Assembly: GCF_007752535.1 (NCBI RefSeq) | Contig: NZ_CP036427.1 | Location: 62,001 to 126,000, forward strand | Direction of reading: 5' to 3' | From: Tautonia plasticadhaerens | Lineage (GTDB): Bacteria; Planctomycetota; Planctomycetia; Isosphaerales; Isosphaeraceae | Length of the DNA stretch: 64,000 nucleotides | In this document: in pieces, positions 8,037 through 17,054 of the stretch | Layout: every line of letters begins with the position of its first letter | Position numbering within the stretch: the stretch's first letter is position 1 | Position numbers and translations under genes: made by a program | Notes under the pieces: model-generated | What the model was told of the DNA's origin: nothing | Seen by the model: the letters and a program-made list of their open reading frames with translations, nothing else | Databases searched by the model: none

Positions 8037-9179
8037 TCAAATGACGTATTCCGGGGCCATCGGCTCGGCGGCGTGGAAGACTTTCAGCTCCCGGGGCGTG
8101 ATGTAGATCTCGTCGCCGGCGGACAGCGCCAGCTCGGCCTGGCGATCACGGCCGAGCTGGACCCGCACCTCGGTCCCGTCGGCCAGGGCCACCTCCAGCC
8201 GGACGTGGCCGCCCAGCGGGACCAGCCGCCGCACCGTGCCGGGCCAGCTCGGGTGGCCGTTGCGTTGGCGGTCGACCTCCAGGTCGTGCGGCCGGACGTA
8301 GACCGACACCGGCCCGTCGCCCTCGGCCGCGCCGTGCGGGACGACCGCCCCGCCGTCCAGCACGGCGACGCCGCCCCGGCTGCGGCCGCGGAGCACGTTC
8401 ACCGTGCCGAGGAACTCGGCCACGAACGGCGAGGCCGGCCGCTCGTACAGCTCCTGCGGCGGCCCCATCTGCTCGACCCGGCCGCGGTTGAGCACGACCA
8501 CCTGGTCGGCCACCTCGAAGGCCTCCTGCTGGTCGTGCGTCACGAAGAGGCTGGTGACGTGGACCTCGTCGTGCAGCCGGCGCAGCCAGGTCCGCAGCTC
8601 GTCTCGGACCCGGGCGTCGAGGGCGCCGAACGGCTCGTCCAGAAGCAAGACCTTCGGCCTCGGCGCCAGCGCCCGCGCCAGGGCGACGCGCTGCCGCTGC
8701 CCGCCGGAGAGCTGCGTCGGGTAGCGGCCGGCGTACCCGGACATCTGGATCAGCTCGAGCAGCTCATCCACCCGGGCGGCGACCTCGGCCTTCGGCCGCT
8801 TCTGCACCTCCAGGCCGAAGGCGATGTTCTGGCGGACGGTCATGTGCCGGAACAGGGCGTAGTGCTGGAAGACGAAGCCGACGCCCCGGCGCTGCACGGG
8901 CAGGGCCGTGGCGTCCTCGCCGGTCAGCTCGACCGAGCCCGAGTCGGCCGCCTCCAGGCCGGCGATGATCCGCAGGATGGTGCTCTTGCCAGAGCCGGAC
9001 GGCCCGAGCAGGGCCACCAGTTGGCCGGCCGGCACGGCGAACGAGACGCCGTCGACGGCGCGGAACGCGCCGAACCGCTTGGCGAGGTCGCGGACCAGGA
9101 TTCCCACCTCGGGCTCCTCCTCGGATGGCGGGGCCCATGCGGCCGCTCGCCGGAGATCGGGGGCAGTCAGCACGCTCAT
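8037..9179 (-). CDS. cysA: Sulfate ABC transporter ATP-binding protein
   Basis: A 380-residue ATPase of the CysA type, driving sulfate/thiosulfate import at the inner membrane. Walker A is GPSGSGKST, the Q-loop lies in FVFQHYALF, the signature is [15 protein letters not shown], Walker B is [12 protein letters not shown] and the switch histidine is in [16 protein letters not shown]-terminal TOBE-like regulatory part follows from ~270 ([10 protein letters not shown]). It is the last gene of a four-gene minus-strand operon, 6 bp after cysW; GAGGAG at the end of cysW provides the ribosome binding site. About 25 residues before the ABC domain are extra. Confidence 0.93.
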   Translation of the reverse strand: MSVLTAPDLRRAAAWAPPSEEEPEVGILVRDLAKRFGAFRAVDGVSFAVPAGQLVALLGPSGSGKSTILRIIAGLEAADSGSVELTGEDATALPVQRRGVGFVFQHYALFRHMTVRQNIAFGLEVQKRPKAEVAARVDELLELIQMSGYAGRYPTQLSGGQRQRVALARALAPRPKVLLLDEPFGALDARVRDELRTWLRRLHDEVHVTSLFVTHDQQEAFEVADQVVVLNRGRVEQMGPPQELYERPASPFVAEFLGTVNVLRGRSRGGVAVLDGGAVVPHGAAEGDGPVSVYVRPHDLEVDRQRNGHPSWPGTVRRLVPLGGHVRLEVALADGTEVRVQLGRDRQAELALSAGDEIYITPRELKVFHAAEPMAPEYVI

Positions 9180-9185
9180 TGCGGG

Positions 9186-10046
9186 TCACTCCTCGCGGGC
9201 GGCGATCCGGGCGCGGATCCGCTCCATGCCTACCAGCAGGATGAACGACAAGGCCGCCAGCACCAGGCTGGCGGCGTAGGCCCCCTCGGGCCGGAAGCTC
9301 TCGACCCCGTCGTGGATGTAGATCGTGGCCGTCTGGGTGCGGCCGATCAGGTTGCCGGAGACGACCATCAGGGCGCCGAACTCGCCGAGCGAGCGGGCGA
9401 CGGTCAGCGTCACGCCGTAGGCCAGGCCCCAGCGGATCGTCGGCAGGGTCACGCGCCGGAAGGTCGTCCAGCGGCCGGCGCCGAGGATGGCGGCGGCCTC
9501 CTCCTGGTCGACCCCGACGGCCCGGAGCACCGGCACGATCTCCCGGACGACGAAGGGGAGGGTGACGAAGGTCGTCGCCAGGATCATGCCCGGCAGGGCG
9601 TAGACGACCCGCACCCCGGCGGCCTCGGCCCAGCGGCCGACCCAGCCGTCGGGCCCGTACAGCACGACCAGCATCAGCCCGGCGACGACCGGCGAGACGG
9701 CGAACGGCAGGTCGACCAGCCCGTCGGCCAGGCCCCGGCCCCGGAACCGGTGCCGGACCAGCACCAGGGCGAAGCCGACGCCGAAGGCGGTGTTGACCGC
9801 CGTGGCCACGGCGGTGATCCCCAGCGAGAGCCCGAAGGACCGCAACACCTCGGCCGAGCCCAGCGCCTCGACGAACGGCCTGAGCCCCCCGAAGACGACC
9901 TGGCGGGCCAGCGCCCCGGCCGGCACCAGGACCAGCAGGGCGAACCAGCCGAGCACCAGCCCGGTCAGCAGCCAGCGGCCGATCGGCAGGCTTCCGGGCT
10001 TGTTCGGGACGACGGCGAGCTCGAGGGCGGGCCTGTCAGTGGCCAT
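9186..10046 (-). CDS. cysW: Sulfate ABC transporter permease CysW
   Basis: A 286-residue integral membrane permease with about six transmembrane helices. The coupling-helix EAA region reads EEAAAILGAGRWTTFRRVTLPTI, and SLGEFGALMVVSGN is the conserved stretch of sulfate and molybdate permeases. It pairs with CysT to form the channel energised by CysA. Its ATG overlaps the end of cysT by 11 bp (MATDRPALELAV start), implying coupled translation. The order sbp-cysT-cysW-cysA is the classical one. Confidence 0.93.
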   Translation of the reverse strand: MATDRPALELAVVPNKPGSLPIGRWLLTGLVLGWFALLVLVPAGALARQVVFGGLRPFVEALGSAEVLRSFGLSLGITAVATAVNTAFGVGFALVLVRHRFRGRGLADGLVDLPFAVSPVVAGLMLVVLYGPDGWVGRWAEAAGVRVVYALPGMILATTFVTLPFVVREIVPVLRAVGVDQEEAAAILGAGRWTTFRRVTLPTIRWGLAYGVTLTVARSLGEFGALMVVSGNLIGRTQTATIYIHDGVESFRPEGAYAASLVLAALSFILLVGMERIRARIAAREE

Positions 10047-10872
10047 GACTGACCTCCTCCTTACCCCGCTGGAGCCGGTTCAGGCCGATCAGGATCCCCA
10101 GCGAGCTGGCGAGCAGGACCACCGAGACGACCATCGCCCCGTGGGCATTGCCCCCCTCGATCTCGCCGAAGATGTACAGGGGCGCCGTCTTGGTCTGCAT
10201 CGGCTTGTTGCCGGCCACGAGCACGACGCTGCCGAACTCGCCCAGCGCCCGGCTGAACGACAGGGCCGAGCCGGTCACGACCGCCGGCCAGAGGGCCGGG
10301 AGCGTGACCCGGAGGAAGGTGCGGACCGGACCGGCTCCGAGCGTGGCCGCCGCCTCCTCCTCGGCCCGGTCCAGCTCCAGCAGGACCGGCTGCACGCTGC
10401 GGACGACGAACGGGTAGCTGACGAACAGCAGGGCGAGGATGATCCCCGGCTTCTCGTAGATTACCGCCCAGCCGAAGCGCCCGAGGATGGCCCCGACGAC
10501 GCTGTTGGGCCCGTAGAGCACGACCAGCATGACCCCGGTGACGACCGTCGGCACCGCGAAGGGCAGGTCGATCAGGGCGTTGACCAGCCCCTTGCCGGGG
10601 AACTCATACCGGACGAGCACCCAGGCGGCGGCCGTCCCCATGACGGAGTTGATGACGACCATGGCCGCCGCCGTGAGGAACGTCAGCTTCAGCGCGTGCA
10701 GCGCGAACGGGTCGCGCAACGCCTCCAGGAACGCCGGGCCGCCCGGCCTGGCGGCCTGCACGGCCAGGGCGATCAGCGGCAGCACGACCATCAGTCCGAG
10801 GTACGACAGCGTCGCCCCCCGGAGCAGCAGGGGGCCAGGGTCGGGCGCGGCGGTGGACGAGAGTCGGGCCAT
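10036..10872 (-). CDS. cysT: Sulfate ABC transporter permease CysT/CysU
   Basis: A 278-residue inner-membrane permease beginning MARLSSTAAPDPGPLLLRG. The frame extends further upstream, but that part lies inside sbp. The chosen ATG follows the sbp stop by 4 bp and has GAGG just upstream. Conserved features are DLPFAVPTVVTGVML, the EAA loop EEEAAATLGAGPVRTFLRVT and SRALGEFGSVVLVAGN. It forms the heterodimeric sulfate channel with CysW. Confidence 0.92.
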   Translation of the reverse strand: MARLSSTAAPDPGPLLLRGATLSYLGLMVVLPLIALAVQAARPGGPAFLEALRDPFALHALKLTFLTAAAMVVINSVMGTAAAWVLVRYEFPGKGLVNALIDLPFAVPTVVTGVMLVVLYGPNSVVGAILGRFGWAVIYEKPGIILALLFVSYPFVVRSVQPVLLELDRAEEEAAATLGAGPVRTFLRVTLPALWPAVVTGSALSFSRALGEFGSVVLVAGNKPMQTKTAPLYIFGEIEGGNAHGAMVVSVVLLASSLGILIGLNRLQRGKEEVSHGH

Positions 10873-10876
10873 GGCC

Positions 10877-11896
10877 TCAGCGTCCCCCCGCTTGTGCCGT
10901 GAAAATTGAGGTCCAGATCCCCTCCGGCCCGTAGACTTCCTCCTGGACGGCGTCCCAGCCGCCGAGGTCGGCCATGGTGAAGAGCCTCGGCGGCCGCGGC
11001 GAGCCCTCATCGGCCGGGGCGTCCTCGGCGACCGGCCGGAACCCGTAGTCGGCCAGGATCGCCTGGCCACCCGCCGATCGGAGGAACTCGAGGAACGCCT
11101 CGGCCAGCTCGCGGTTGCCGTGCGCCTCGACCGAGGACTCGACCAGCGCCGCCGGCCCGTCGATCCGCAGCGTGGCCGGCGGGACGACGTAGGGGATCTC
11201 CAGCCCTTCCCGGCGCCGGAGGAGGAGCTCGTTCTCGTAGGTGATGACCGCGTCGCCGGTGCCGCGCTCGAAGTTGGCCATGCTCTGGCGGCCGGAGGGG
11301 TCCATGTTCACGACGTTGGCCTGGACCTCCGCCAGCAGCTCCCGGGCGGCCTCCCGGTCGGCCGAGCCATCCGCCCCGCCGCCGAGCACGGCCGAGCCGT
11401 AGATGGCGTTGATGTTCCAGCGGGCGCCGCCGGAGGTCTTCGGGTCCGGATAGAGCACCCCGACGCCGGGCCGGGCCAGGTCGGGCCAGTCGGCGATCCC
11501 CTTGGGGTTGCCCGGCCGGACGCCGATGACGACCAGGCTGCGGGTGATGATGCCCGCGTCCGGGCTGTCGTCCCAGGAAGGGTCGACCCTGCCGGCCTCG
11601 ACGAGCAGCCCCATGTCGCCGGGGTGGGAGAGCACGGCGACGTCGGCGTCGAAGCCGGCGGCGATGGCCCGGGCCTGCGCCCCGGAGGCGTTGTACGACT
11701 CCTCGAACCGGACGTCGCGCCCGGTGCGAGCCTTCCATTCGGCGGCGAAGGCGGGGAGGAGGCCGTCGTGGAAGGCCTCGCGGACGACCGAATAGGCACC
11801 GAGCTTCAGCGTGTCGGCGTCCCGGCCCGCCCGCGGGGCGCAGCCGCCCGGCGCCGCGGCCACGCCGATCATCGCAACGAGATAAAATCGCTTCAT
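10877..11896 (-). CDS. sbp: Sulfate-binding lipoprotein of the ABC transporter
   Basis: A 339-residue solute-binding protein. MKRFYLVAMIGVAAAPGGC is a lipoprotein-like signal with Cys19, so the protein is probably anchored outside the cytoplasmic membrane. Family features are LGAYSVVREAF, ESYNASGAQARAIAAGF, DVAVLSHPGDMGLL, YPDPKTSGGARWN and VITYENELLL, all typical of Sbp/CysP sulfate or thiosulfate receptors. It is the first gene of the operon, 86 bp after the DUF1559 gene with a hairpin between them. No CysB/Cbl-type regulator is adjacent. Confidence 0.92.
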   Translation of the reverse strand: MKRFYLVAMIGVAAAPGGCAPRAGRDADTLKLGAYSVVREAFHDGLLPAFAAEWKARTGRDVRFEESYNASGAQARAIAAGFDADVAVLSHPGDMGLLVEAGRVDPSWDDSPDAGIITRSLVVIGVRPGNPKGIADWPDLARPGVGVLYPDPKTSGGARWNINAIYGSAVLGGGADGSADREAARELLAEVQANVVNMDPSGRQSMANFERGTGDAVITYENELLLRRREGLEIPYVVPPATLRIDGPAALVESSVEAHGNRELAEAFLEFLRSAGGQAILADYGFRPVAEDAPADEGSPRPPRLFTMADLGGWDAVQEEVYGPEGIWTSIFTAQAGGR

Positions 11897-11921
11897 CCCA
11901 GCATCCTTCGAAGATGGCCGT

Positions 11922-11951
11922 GGCCGCCCCCGCGGTCGGCGGGGGGCGGCC
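11922..11951 (-). terminator. GC-rich hairpin between DUF1559 gene and sbp
   Basis: A perfect 10-bp stem, GGCCGCCCCC and GGGGGCGGCC, with a 10-base loop lies between the DUF1559 stop (11983) and the sbp start (11896). No U-run follows, so it may terminate inefficiently or act as a pause or attenuator for the sulfate operon. Confidence 0.45.
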
Positions 11952-11982
11952 TCGGCCCGGTGTCGATCGGGCCGGCCCGGGG

Positions 11983-12963
11983 TCAGTACTGGTCGGCCGA
12001 GAGGACCTCGCCGCCGTGGCGGGTCACCAGGGCGGCGAACACCCGGATGCTCACGGTCTCCTTGATGAATCGGACCGAGCCGTCTCCCAGCAGGAAGTTG
12101 GCCCCGCCGGGGTGGAAGGCGAAGGCCTCGGACGTGCCTTCGGTGCCGTAATAGGGGTGGGGGAACTGGTCGCCGCCGACGTCCTCGCCGTTGGTGCAGT
12201 TCATCGGGCAGGGCCCCGGCAGCGGCGTGCCGCCGGCCGAGGAGCCGTCGACGCTGAAGTCGCTGGCCGGCCGCGACCAGCCGCCCGCATTGACCCGGCG
12301 CGCCACCAGGTCGGCGCTGACCAGGTTGCCCCCCTTGCGGTAGAGGAACGGCCGCCCGGCCGACTCGGCGAGCATGATCGTGTTGGAGAGGCCGTCCTTC
12401 ACGTCGGCGAAGCGGGGCTTCTCATTCTTGACCATGATCCCCTTGCCGTCGATGTCGACGAGCCCGGCGGTGACGAGCCTCGGGTCGACACCGATCGTCG
12501 GCGAGTAGTCGGTCACGGCGGTGACGTTCGCCACGAAGGGGCTGATCTCCGGAATGCCGTCGAGGCGATCCGGCTCGGGCGAGGTGGGGCAGAGGAAGGT
12601 GTCGATCTTCGTCAGCACGGTCGTCGAGTTCTCCCGGGCCCCCCAGGAGTAGTCGAAGTTCATGCTCTCGTAGACCGGGCGCTGCTCCATGAATTGCAGC
12701 AGCAGGGTCATGGCGGCGATGCGCGGCCTGGGGGTCAGCCCCGGCGGCCGGATGCTGGAGGGCAGCTGTCCATTGACGTCGTGGAAGTTGTGCGCGGCGA
12801 TGCCGAGCTGCTTGAGGTTGTTGACGCACTGGGCGCGTCGGGCGGCCTCGCGGGCGCTCTGCACGGCGGGCAGCAGGAGGCCGATGAGGATGCCGATGAT
12901 GGCGATGACCACCAGCAACTCGATCAGCGTGAAGGCAGTCTTCCTGGAGGGGAGCCGTCGCAT
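11983..12963 (-). CDS. DUF1559 prepilin-like surface protein 1
   Basis: A 326-residue protein starting [19 protein letters not shown] with an AAGGA ribosome binding site. The type IV prepilin/type II pseudopilin N-terminus (cleavage before FTLIE, one membrane helix) is followed by [24 protein letters not shown], diagnostic of planctomycete DUF1559 proteins. [17 protein letters not shown] is the H-x9-DG motif, and it ends [10 protein letters not shown], an ending shared by all three DUF1559 proteins here. It is the third gene after two small lipoprotein-type genes. Its role is unknown; it is presumably exported and assembled or displayed at the envelope. Confidence 0.9.
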   Translation of the reverse strand: MRRLPSRKTAFTLIELLVVIAIIGILIGLLLPAVQSAREAARRAQCVNNLKQLGIAAHNFHDVNGQLPSSIRPPGLTPRPRIAAMTLLLQFMEQRPVYESMNFDYSWGARENSTTVLTKIDTFLCPTSPEPDRLDGIPEISPFVANVTAVTDYSPTIGVDPRLVTAGLVDIDGKGIMVKNEKPRFADVKDGLSNTIMLAESAGRPFLYRKGGNLVSADLVARRVNAGGWSRPASDFSVDGSSAGGTPLPGPCPMNCTNGEDVGGDQFPHPYYGTEGTSEAFAFHPGGANFLLGDGSVRFIKETVSIRVFAALVTRHGGEVLSADQY

Positions 12964-13025
12964 GGGTCCTTCTTTCGGATCCGAGAGGGAAGGGGGAGAC
13001 GTCCGGGGAGTGCCGCACGACCGAC

Positions 13026-13526
13026 TCACCGGCGTCGCGCGGCCTCGATGCGGAATTCGGCGGACGGATTCTCGCCCTCGACCACGATGGCCTTCAGCGG
13101 CGTGGTCTCGGGCCGGGCATAGTCGGGGGGGACAATGTCGGGCCCGGGCAGGGCGTCGGCCCCGTTGCGGATGAGCTTCCGCCACTGCACGGTGACGGCG
13201 TAGTCGCCGGCCGGGGCGCCGTCGGCCTCGTCGAAGGTGGTCAGGGCGAACGAGCCGTCCCGGCGGACCTGGGCCGACGGATTGCCCGCACCCTCGGCGA
13301 CCGGGGCCGCGACGGGGTGGAAGACCACGAAGGCCCCCGCGGCCGGCTCGCCCCCGACGACGACCCGACCGGCGACCGGGTAGGTCGCGACGCGATCCCC
13401 CGAGGAACAGCCGGCCAGGCCCAGCGCGGCCAGCGCGACGGGCGCCAGGAGCCGGCCGATGTGGGGATGGGGGCCGAGTACGGGGCGGACCTCCTCGGTC
13501 CGTCGGCGGTCATGGGCGTCGGTCAT
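13026..13526 (-). CDS. Lipoprotein with carboxypeptidase-regulatory-like fold
   Basis: A 166-residue protein. The signal [19 protein letters not shown] has a lipobox LAGC. The body ([46 protein letters not shown]) is a transthyretin/carboxypeptidase-regulatory-like beta sandwich of the type that accompanies DUF1559 genes in planctomycetes. Its ATG overlaps the stop of the preceding gene by four bases (ATGA). It resembles its neighbour closely in [18 protein letters not shown], so the two are paralogues from a local duplication. The frame stays open upstream of the start, but that part overlaps the paralogue. Confidence 0.8.
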   Translation of the reverse strand: MTDAHDRRRTEEVRPVLGPHPHIGRLLAPVALAALGLAGCSSGDRVATYPVAGRVVVGGEPAAGAFVVFHPVAAPVAEGAGNPSAQVRRDGSFALTTFDEADGAPAGDYAVTVQWRKLIRNGADALPGPDIVPPDYARPETTPLKAIVVEGENPSAEFRIEAARRR

Positions 13527-14038
13527 CGGTCGATCATCCCTCGCGGGGCATGGGTCGCGTCCGGCCGGGCCGGGGTCGCGTCGATGGAGAACGGGGGAAG
13601 GCGGTTCGCCCCGGCGGCCACGACGGCACGCAGCGGGGTCGTCTCGGGGCGGGCATAGGCGTCGGGGGCTCGGTTCGGGCCGGCGGCGGGCTCGCCGACG
13701 AGATCCAGCGGCTCCCTCCAGACGACGGTGACGGCATACGAGCCGGCCGGCGTGCCGACCCGGTCTTCCCCCGCCAGCTCGAAGGACCCGTCGGCCCGCG
13801 TCCACGCCCTCGGCCGGCCCAGAGGCAGGCCGAAGCGTCCCAGTGGGTGGAACTCGACGACCGCCCCAGCAGCGGGCTCGCCGCCGACGAGGACCTGGCC
13901 GCGGACCGGGAAGGCCGGCACGAAGCTCGCGGCCCGCCAGGCAATCAGCGAGGCCATCCCGACGGCCAGGCATGGCCAGAACCGCCGGTCCTCGGCGCCG
14001 GGCCGCTCGCGTCGATCGCTCCGGGAGGCATCCGACAT
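13523..14038 (-). CDS. Paralogue of the carboxypeptidase-regulatory-like lipoprotein
   Basis: A 171-residue protein read from MSDASRSDRRERPGAED. It has one hydrophobic N-terminal segment (FWPCLAVGMASLIAWRAASF) without a clear lipobox, so it is probably anchored as a membrane protein rather than as a lipoprotein. The beta-sandwich motifs [19 protein letters not shown] and GTPAGSYAVTVVWREPLDL and the ending [14 protein letters not shown] match the next gene. It is the first gene of a three-gene unit with the second paralogue and DUF1559 protein 1. An in-frame ATG further upstream would add about 31 residues. Confidence 0.75.
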   Translation of the reverse strand: MSDASRSDRRERPGAEDRRFWPCLAVGMASLIAWRAASFVPAFPVRGQVLVGGEPAAGAVVEFHPLGRFGLPLGRPRAWTRADGSFELAGEDRVGTPAGSYAVTVVWREPLDLVGEPAAGPNRAPDAYARPETTPLRAVVAAGANRLPPFSIDATPARPDATHAPRGMIDR

Positions 14039-14175
14039 GGACGGGCCCTTCGCCTTGGGTCGTGCATCAGTCCCGGTCGGACTGGGAGCAATCGGAGGGC
14101 CACGCCGAAAAATCAGTGGCATCGCGGCCAATTCTTTGAAATCAAACGGATAATGTCCCCTTGCTCATGGAAACT

Positions 14176-14210
14176 GCGAAATATCGAGGAAAATGGCCGT
14201 CGTATTTCGC
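14176..14210. promoter_or_regulatory. Inverted repeat GCGAAATA/TATTTCGC
   Basis: Perfect 8-bp arms enclose a 19-base spacer in an AT-richer spacer 140-170 bp upstream of the minus-strand lipoprotein/DUF1559 unit. It directly adjoins the next inverted repeat at 14214. It is a possible regulator-binding site or leader hairpin. Confidence 0.35.
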
Positions 14211-14213
14211 GGG

Positions 14214-14235
14214 ATTCCGTTTCATTTCACGGAAT
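14214..14235 (-). promoter_or_regulatory. Inverted-repeat motif ATTCCG-TGAAATGAAA-CGGAAT
   Basis: Read on the minus strand, 6-bp arms flank a 10-base spacer TGAAATGAAA. The same architecture with spacer CGAAATGAAA and arms AATCCG/CGGATT occurs at 20881-20902. The arms change in a paired way while the spacer is kept, which suggests a real binding site or hairpin. It lies ~175 bp upstream of the gene starting at 14038. Confidence 0.5.
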
Positions 14236-14345
14236 TCCCCTCCGGCGTGATGGCCAGGAATGAACAAGCGTCCCGTGACCCGGTCGTCCCGGCCCGGTCC
14301 CGTCCCGGGGGCTCTTGGCGGGGGGCGGCGGCGAGCGACCCTGCG

Positions 14346-15119
14346 TCAGCCGGCGGTTGCTACCCGGATCAGGAGCCGGGCCGCCAGGACGGCGACGCCG
14401 AGCAGGAAGGCCCCCCGGAGCAGGCGTCGGTCGACCCGAGCGGCGACCGCACCGCCGCCGAGGCCCCCCGCGAAGCTCGCCGACCCGAGCACGAGGCCGA
14501 GCCGCCAGTCGACCAGCCCCCAGGCGGCGAAGACCGCCGTGGCGACGAGTGAGGAGACGAGGTTTATCACCTTGGTGACGGCCACCGCCCGCCGCAAGTC
14601 CATGCGGAGCAGGGTGACATAGGCGGCCGTGAGCAAGGTGACATAACCGCCGCTGAAGAGCCCCCCGTAGGCCCCCAGCAGCAGCGTCGCGGCGAGGGCC
14701 GCGAGGCGGCGTGGGTCGGTCGCCGTCGCCACGCCGGCCGCCCGGGGGCGGCCGGACGGCGCGGCCCGGTCGACGAGGAGGAAGGCCGTCATCGCGATCA
14801 TCGACGCGGCGACGAGGAGCGGCACCGCCCGGGTCGGGAGGGCGGGCAGGAGCAGGGCCCCCGCGAGGGAGCCGACCGCGGTGAGGGCGACGAGCGGGGC
14901 GAGCCGCTCCCCCCGGGCCGCCCCTCCCCGGAGCAGCGGGATGGCGCCCCCGAGACTCAGGCCGACCAGCGCCAGCATGTTGGTCGCGACGGCGACGTGG
15001 GGGTCGATGCCGGCCTCCAGCAGGGCCGGGACGGTGACCAGCGAGGTCGCCCCGGTGACCACGCCGACCGCCGAGGCGAGGGCGAAGGTCGCTGCCAGCG
15101 CGAGGGCCGGGCCGGGCAT
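14346..15119 (-). CDS. TauE/SafE-family sulfite/anion exporter
   Basis: A 257-residue membrane protein of the TauE/SafE (DUF81) family with about eight helices in two halves. Family signs are the VGVVTGATSLVTVPALLEAG N-terminus with VAVATNMLAL, and the repeat LLGAYGGLFSGGYVTLLTAA with VAVTKVINLVSS. The start is MPGPALALAA with GGGAG upstream. Members export sulfite, sulfoacetate or other organosulfur anions. Here the gene lies between a sulfatase and the sulfate uptake operon, so a role in sulfur anion balance is plausible but not shown. Confidence 0.82.
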   Translation of the reverse strand: MPGPALALAATFALASAVGVVTGATSLVTVPALLEAGIDPHVAVATNMLALVGLSLGGAIPLLRGGAARGERLAPLVALTAVGSLAGALLLPALPTRAVPLLVAASMIAMTAFLLVDRAAPSGRPRAAGVATATDPRRLAALAATLLLGAYGGLFSGGYVTLLTAAYVTLLRMDLRRAVAVTKVINLVSSLVATAVFAAWGLVDWRLGLVLGSASFAGGLGGGAVAARVDRRLLRGAFLLGVAVLAARLLIRVATAG

Positions 15120-15438
15120 CAGGTGGCTCCCATCCGGGCGACCCGCCGCACGGCATCGACCTCCCCGCCCCCGCCGCCGCCCCTCGACGGCCGCCGGGGC
15201 GTCTCGGCGCCCCTCGCGTCGGGGCCCGCGGCCTCGGGGATCGGCCTCGTGTCGTCGTCCGGGCGGCTCGCGATCATCGGCGGTGGTGACGTCGCCCGGC
15301 CTGGGGCGTGGATCGGGACGTCCGGCGGCTTGCCTCCATCCGATGCGACCCCGGCCCCTCATCGTCGCCGCCGGAGACGCCGACGGTCCAGGGGCCGCCG
15401 CGATCGGGGGGCCGGCCCCCGGGGGGGCCGGCTCATCT

Positions 15439-15489
15439 CGCCCCCGGATGCCATTCGCCCCCGGACGCCATTCGCCCCCGGACGCCATG
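15439..15489 (+). repeat. Three tandem 17-bp units
   Basis: The unit CGCCCCCGGAYGCCATT is repeated three times at 15439, 15456 and 15473, the last ending in g. It lies in the 440-bp spacer between the TauE gene and the sulfatase, which has no convincing gene. Confidence 0.8.
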
Positions 15490-15517
15490 CCCGGCCCGAG
15501 GCGCGAGGGGGAGCCCG

Positions 15518-15549
15518 GCTACCGGGCCGGCGATCGCCGGCCCGGTAGC
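15518..15549. promoter_or_regulatory. Perfect 32-bp palindrome
   Basis: GCTACCGGGCCGGCGA is followed immediately by its exact reverse complement, centred on GATC. It lies 12 bp beyond the sulfatase stop (15561) and ~400 bp before TauE, both on the minus strand. No T-run is present. It could be a very stable transcript end, a dimeric-protein site or a recombination relic. Confidence 0.6.
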
Positions 15550-15560
15550 GACGGTCCCCC

Positions 15561-17024
15561 TCATCGCCGGCCGGCTCCCCCCGATCCCGGGGCGTCGGGC
15601 CGCGACCGGATCCCGTCACGACGGCCGTCGTCCCGCCGACGGGGGGCGTACGGTGCATCACTCGGGGGGAGCCAGCGACCGAGGTCGCGCTTCTGCCCCT
15701 CCCATCGGGGGTCGTCGGCGAGGTTCGTCCATTCCTGCGGGTCTGCCTCGTGGTCGTAGAGCTCCTCAGAGCCGTCGGCGTAGCGGATGTAGCGCCACCG
15801 CTCGGTGCGGACCGCGTGGTTGGCCCGGCCGTGGGTCGTGATCGCGGGCGTGGCCCGGGGCGAGGCCGGGTCCCTCAGCAGCGGGACGAGGCTCTCCCCC
15901 TCCAGCTCGGGCTTCTGCGGCAGGCCGCAGAGCTCGACCAGCGTCGGGTAGAGGTCCATCAGCGACACGGGCCGACCCGACCGGCCGCCGTGCGCCGCGA
16001 CGCCCGGGGCGGCGATGATCAGGGGGACGCGCGTTGCCTCCTCCCAGAGGGCGAACTTTCGCCAGTGCTGCTTCTCGCCCAGGTGCCAGCCGTGGTCCCC
16101 CCACAGGACGACGATCGTCTCGTCGGCGAGGCCGCTCGCCTCCAGGGCGTCCAGCAGCCGGCCGACCTGCGCGTCGGCGAACTCGATGCTGGCGAGGTAG
16201 CCCTGCACCGCCTCCTCCCACTGCCCGGCCTCCAGGACCTTGCGGTGGTCGCCATCCGGCCTGGCGATTGCCACGCCGGCGGCCGGCACGTCGTCGAGGT
16301 CGTCGGCAGGCGCCTCGGGCAGGGAGATGCCATCGACCGGGTAGTGCTCGAAGTAGCCCCGGGGGACGTACCACTGCAGGTGCGGCCGGATCAGCCCGAC
16401 GGCGAGGAAGAATCGGCGGTCGCGGTCGTCGTCGAGCCGGTCGATCGCCCAGGAGACGGTCCGGTGGTCCCCCATCGCCTCGTCGGGCACGTCGACCGGG
16501 CCCCAGTCGAAGTGGCCCGCCCCGGGGATGCCGTTGACGGGCGTCTCGTCGGGCTCGGGATGGTCGCCGGCCTTGAACCACTCGGGCCAGGCGTCGGGGT
16601 CGTTGAAGCTGTTGTGGAAGATCTTTCCGCCGCCGGCCACGTCGTAGCCTGCCGCGGCGAAGTGATCCGTCAGGGTGACGGCGTCGGGCAGGACCGGCCG
16701 CCAGGGCTGGTCGTTGTGGTAGACGCCGGTGGTCGACGGCCGCAGCCCGGTCAGCAGGCTCGTCCGCGACGGGTTGCAGGCCGGGGCCGAGCAGTAGGCG
16801 CGGGTGAAGCTCACGCCGCGGGCGGCGAGGCGGTCGAGGTTCGGCGTCCGCGCCTGTGGGTGGCCGCCGAGGAAGCCGGTCCAGTCGTTCAGGTCTTCGA
16901 CGGCGATGAACAGCACGTTCGGCCGCTCCTGGGGGGCCGAGGCTTCGGCGTGGTCGCCGGGACCGAGGCCGGCCGCGACGATCGCGAGCGGGGCGGCGAG
17001 GCCCCATATCTTCGAGCGCTGCAA
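15561..17024 (-). CDS. Sulfatase, iduronate-2-sulfatase-like
   Basis: A 487-residue exported sulfatase. Translation appears to begin at TTG (17024) because AGGAG sits 7 bases upstream and the following signal peptide (WGLAAPLAIVAAGLGPG) is complete. C83 in CNPSRTSLLTG is the formylglycine site (C-x-P-S-R). Metal-site residues lie in FIAVEDLNDW and VVLWGDHGWHLGE, and HFDWGPVDVPDEAMGD with VGLIRPHLQWYVP are features of the iduronate-2-sulfatase branch. It hydrolyses sulfate esters of polysaccharides or glycosaminoglycans and needs a formylglycine-generating or anSME enzyme, which is not in this window. The last ~40 residues are basic and low-complexity. Confidence 0.88.
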   Translation of the reverse strand: MQRSKIWGLAAPLAIVAAGLGPGDHAEASAPQERPNVLFIAVEDLNDWTGFLGGHPQARTPNLDRLAARGVSFTRAYCSAPACNPSRTSLLTGLRPSTTGVYHNDQPWRPVLPDAVTLTDHFAAAGYDVAGGGKIFHNSFNDPDAWPEWFKAGDHPEPDETPVNGIPGAGHFDWGPVDVPDEAMGDHRTVSWAIDRLDDDRDRRFFLAVGLIRPHLQWYVPRGYFEHYPVDGISLPEAPADDLDDVPAAGVAIARPDGDHRKVLEAGQWEEAVQGYLASIEFADAQVGRLLDALEASGLADETIVVLWGDHGWHLGEKQHWRKFALWEEATRVPLIIAAPGVAAHGGRSGRPVSLMDLYPTLVELCGLPQKPELEGESLVPLLRDPASPRATPAITTHGRANHAVRTERWRYIRYADGSEELYDHEADPQEWTNLADDPRWEGQKRDLGRWLPPSDAPYAPRRRDDGRRDGIRSRPDAPGSGGAGRR

Positions 17025-17054
17025 TTCGGTACTCCTGTGTCGTCCCCCGGCCGT

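Noticed and set aside
7428-10052. An 874-codon plus-strand frame across the cys operon
   Set aside because: It is antisense to cysA and cysW, with low-complexity His/Arg/Gly-rich translation.
13026-13973. A single 315-residue protein covering both small lipoprotein genes
   Set aside because: The upstream half is an alternative frame of the paralogue gene; the ATGA overlap and the two independent signal segments support two genes.
15439-15489. Possible CRISPR or direct-repeat array
   Set aside because: There are only three adjacent 17-bp units without spacers; ordinary tandem repeat.
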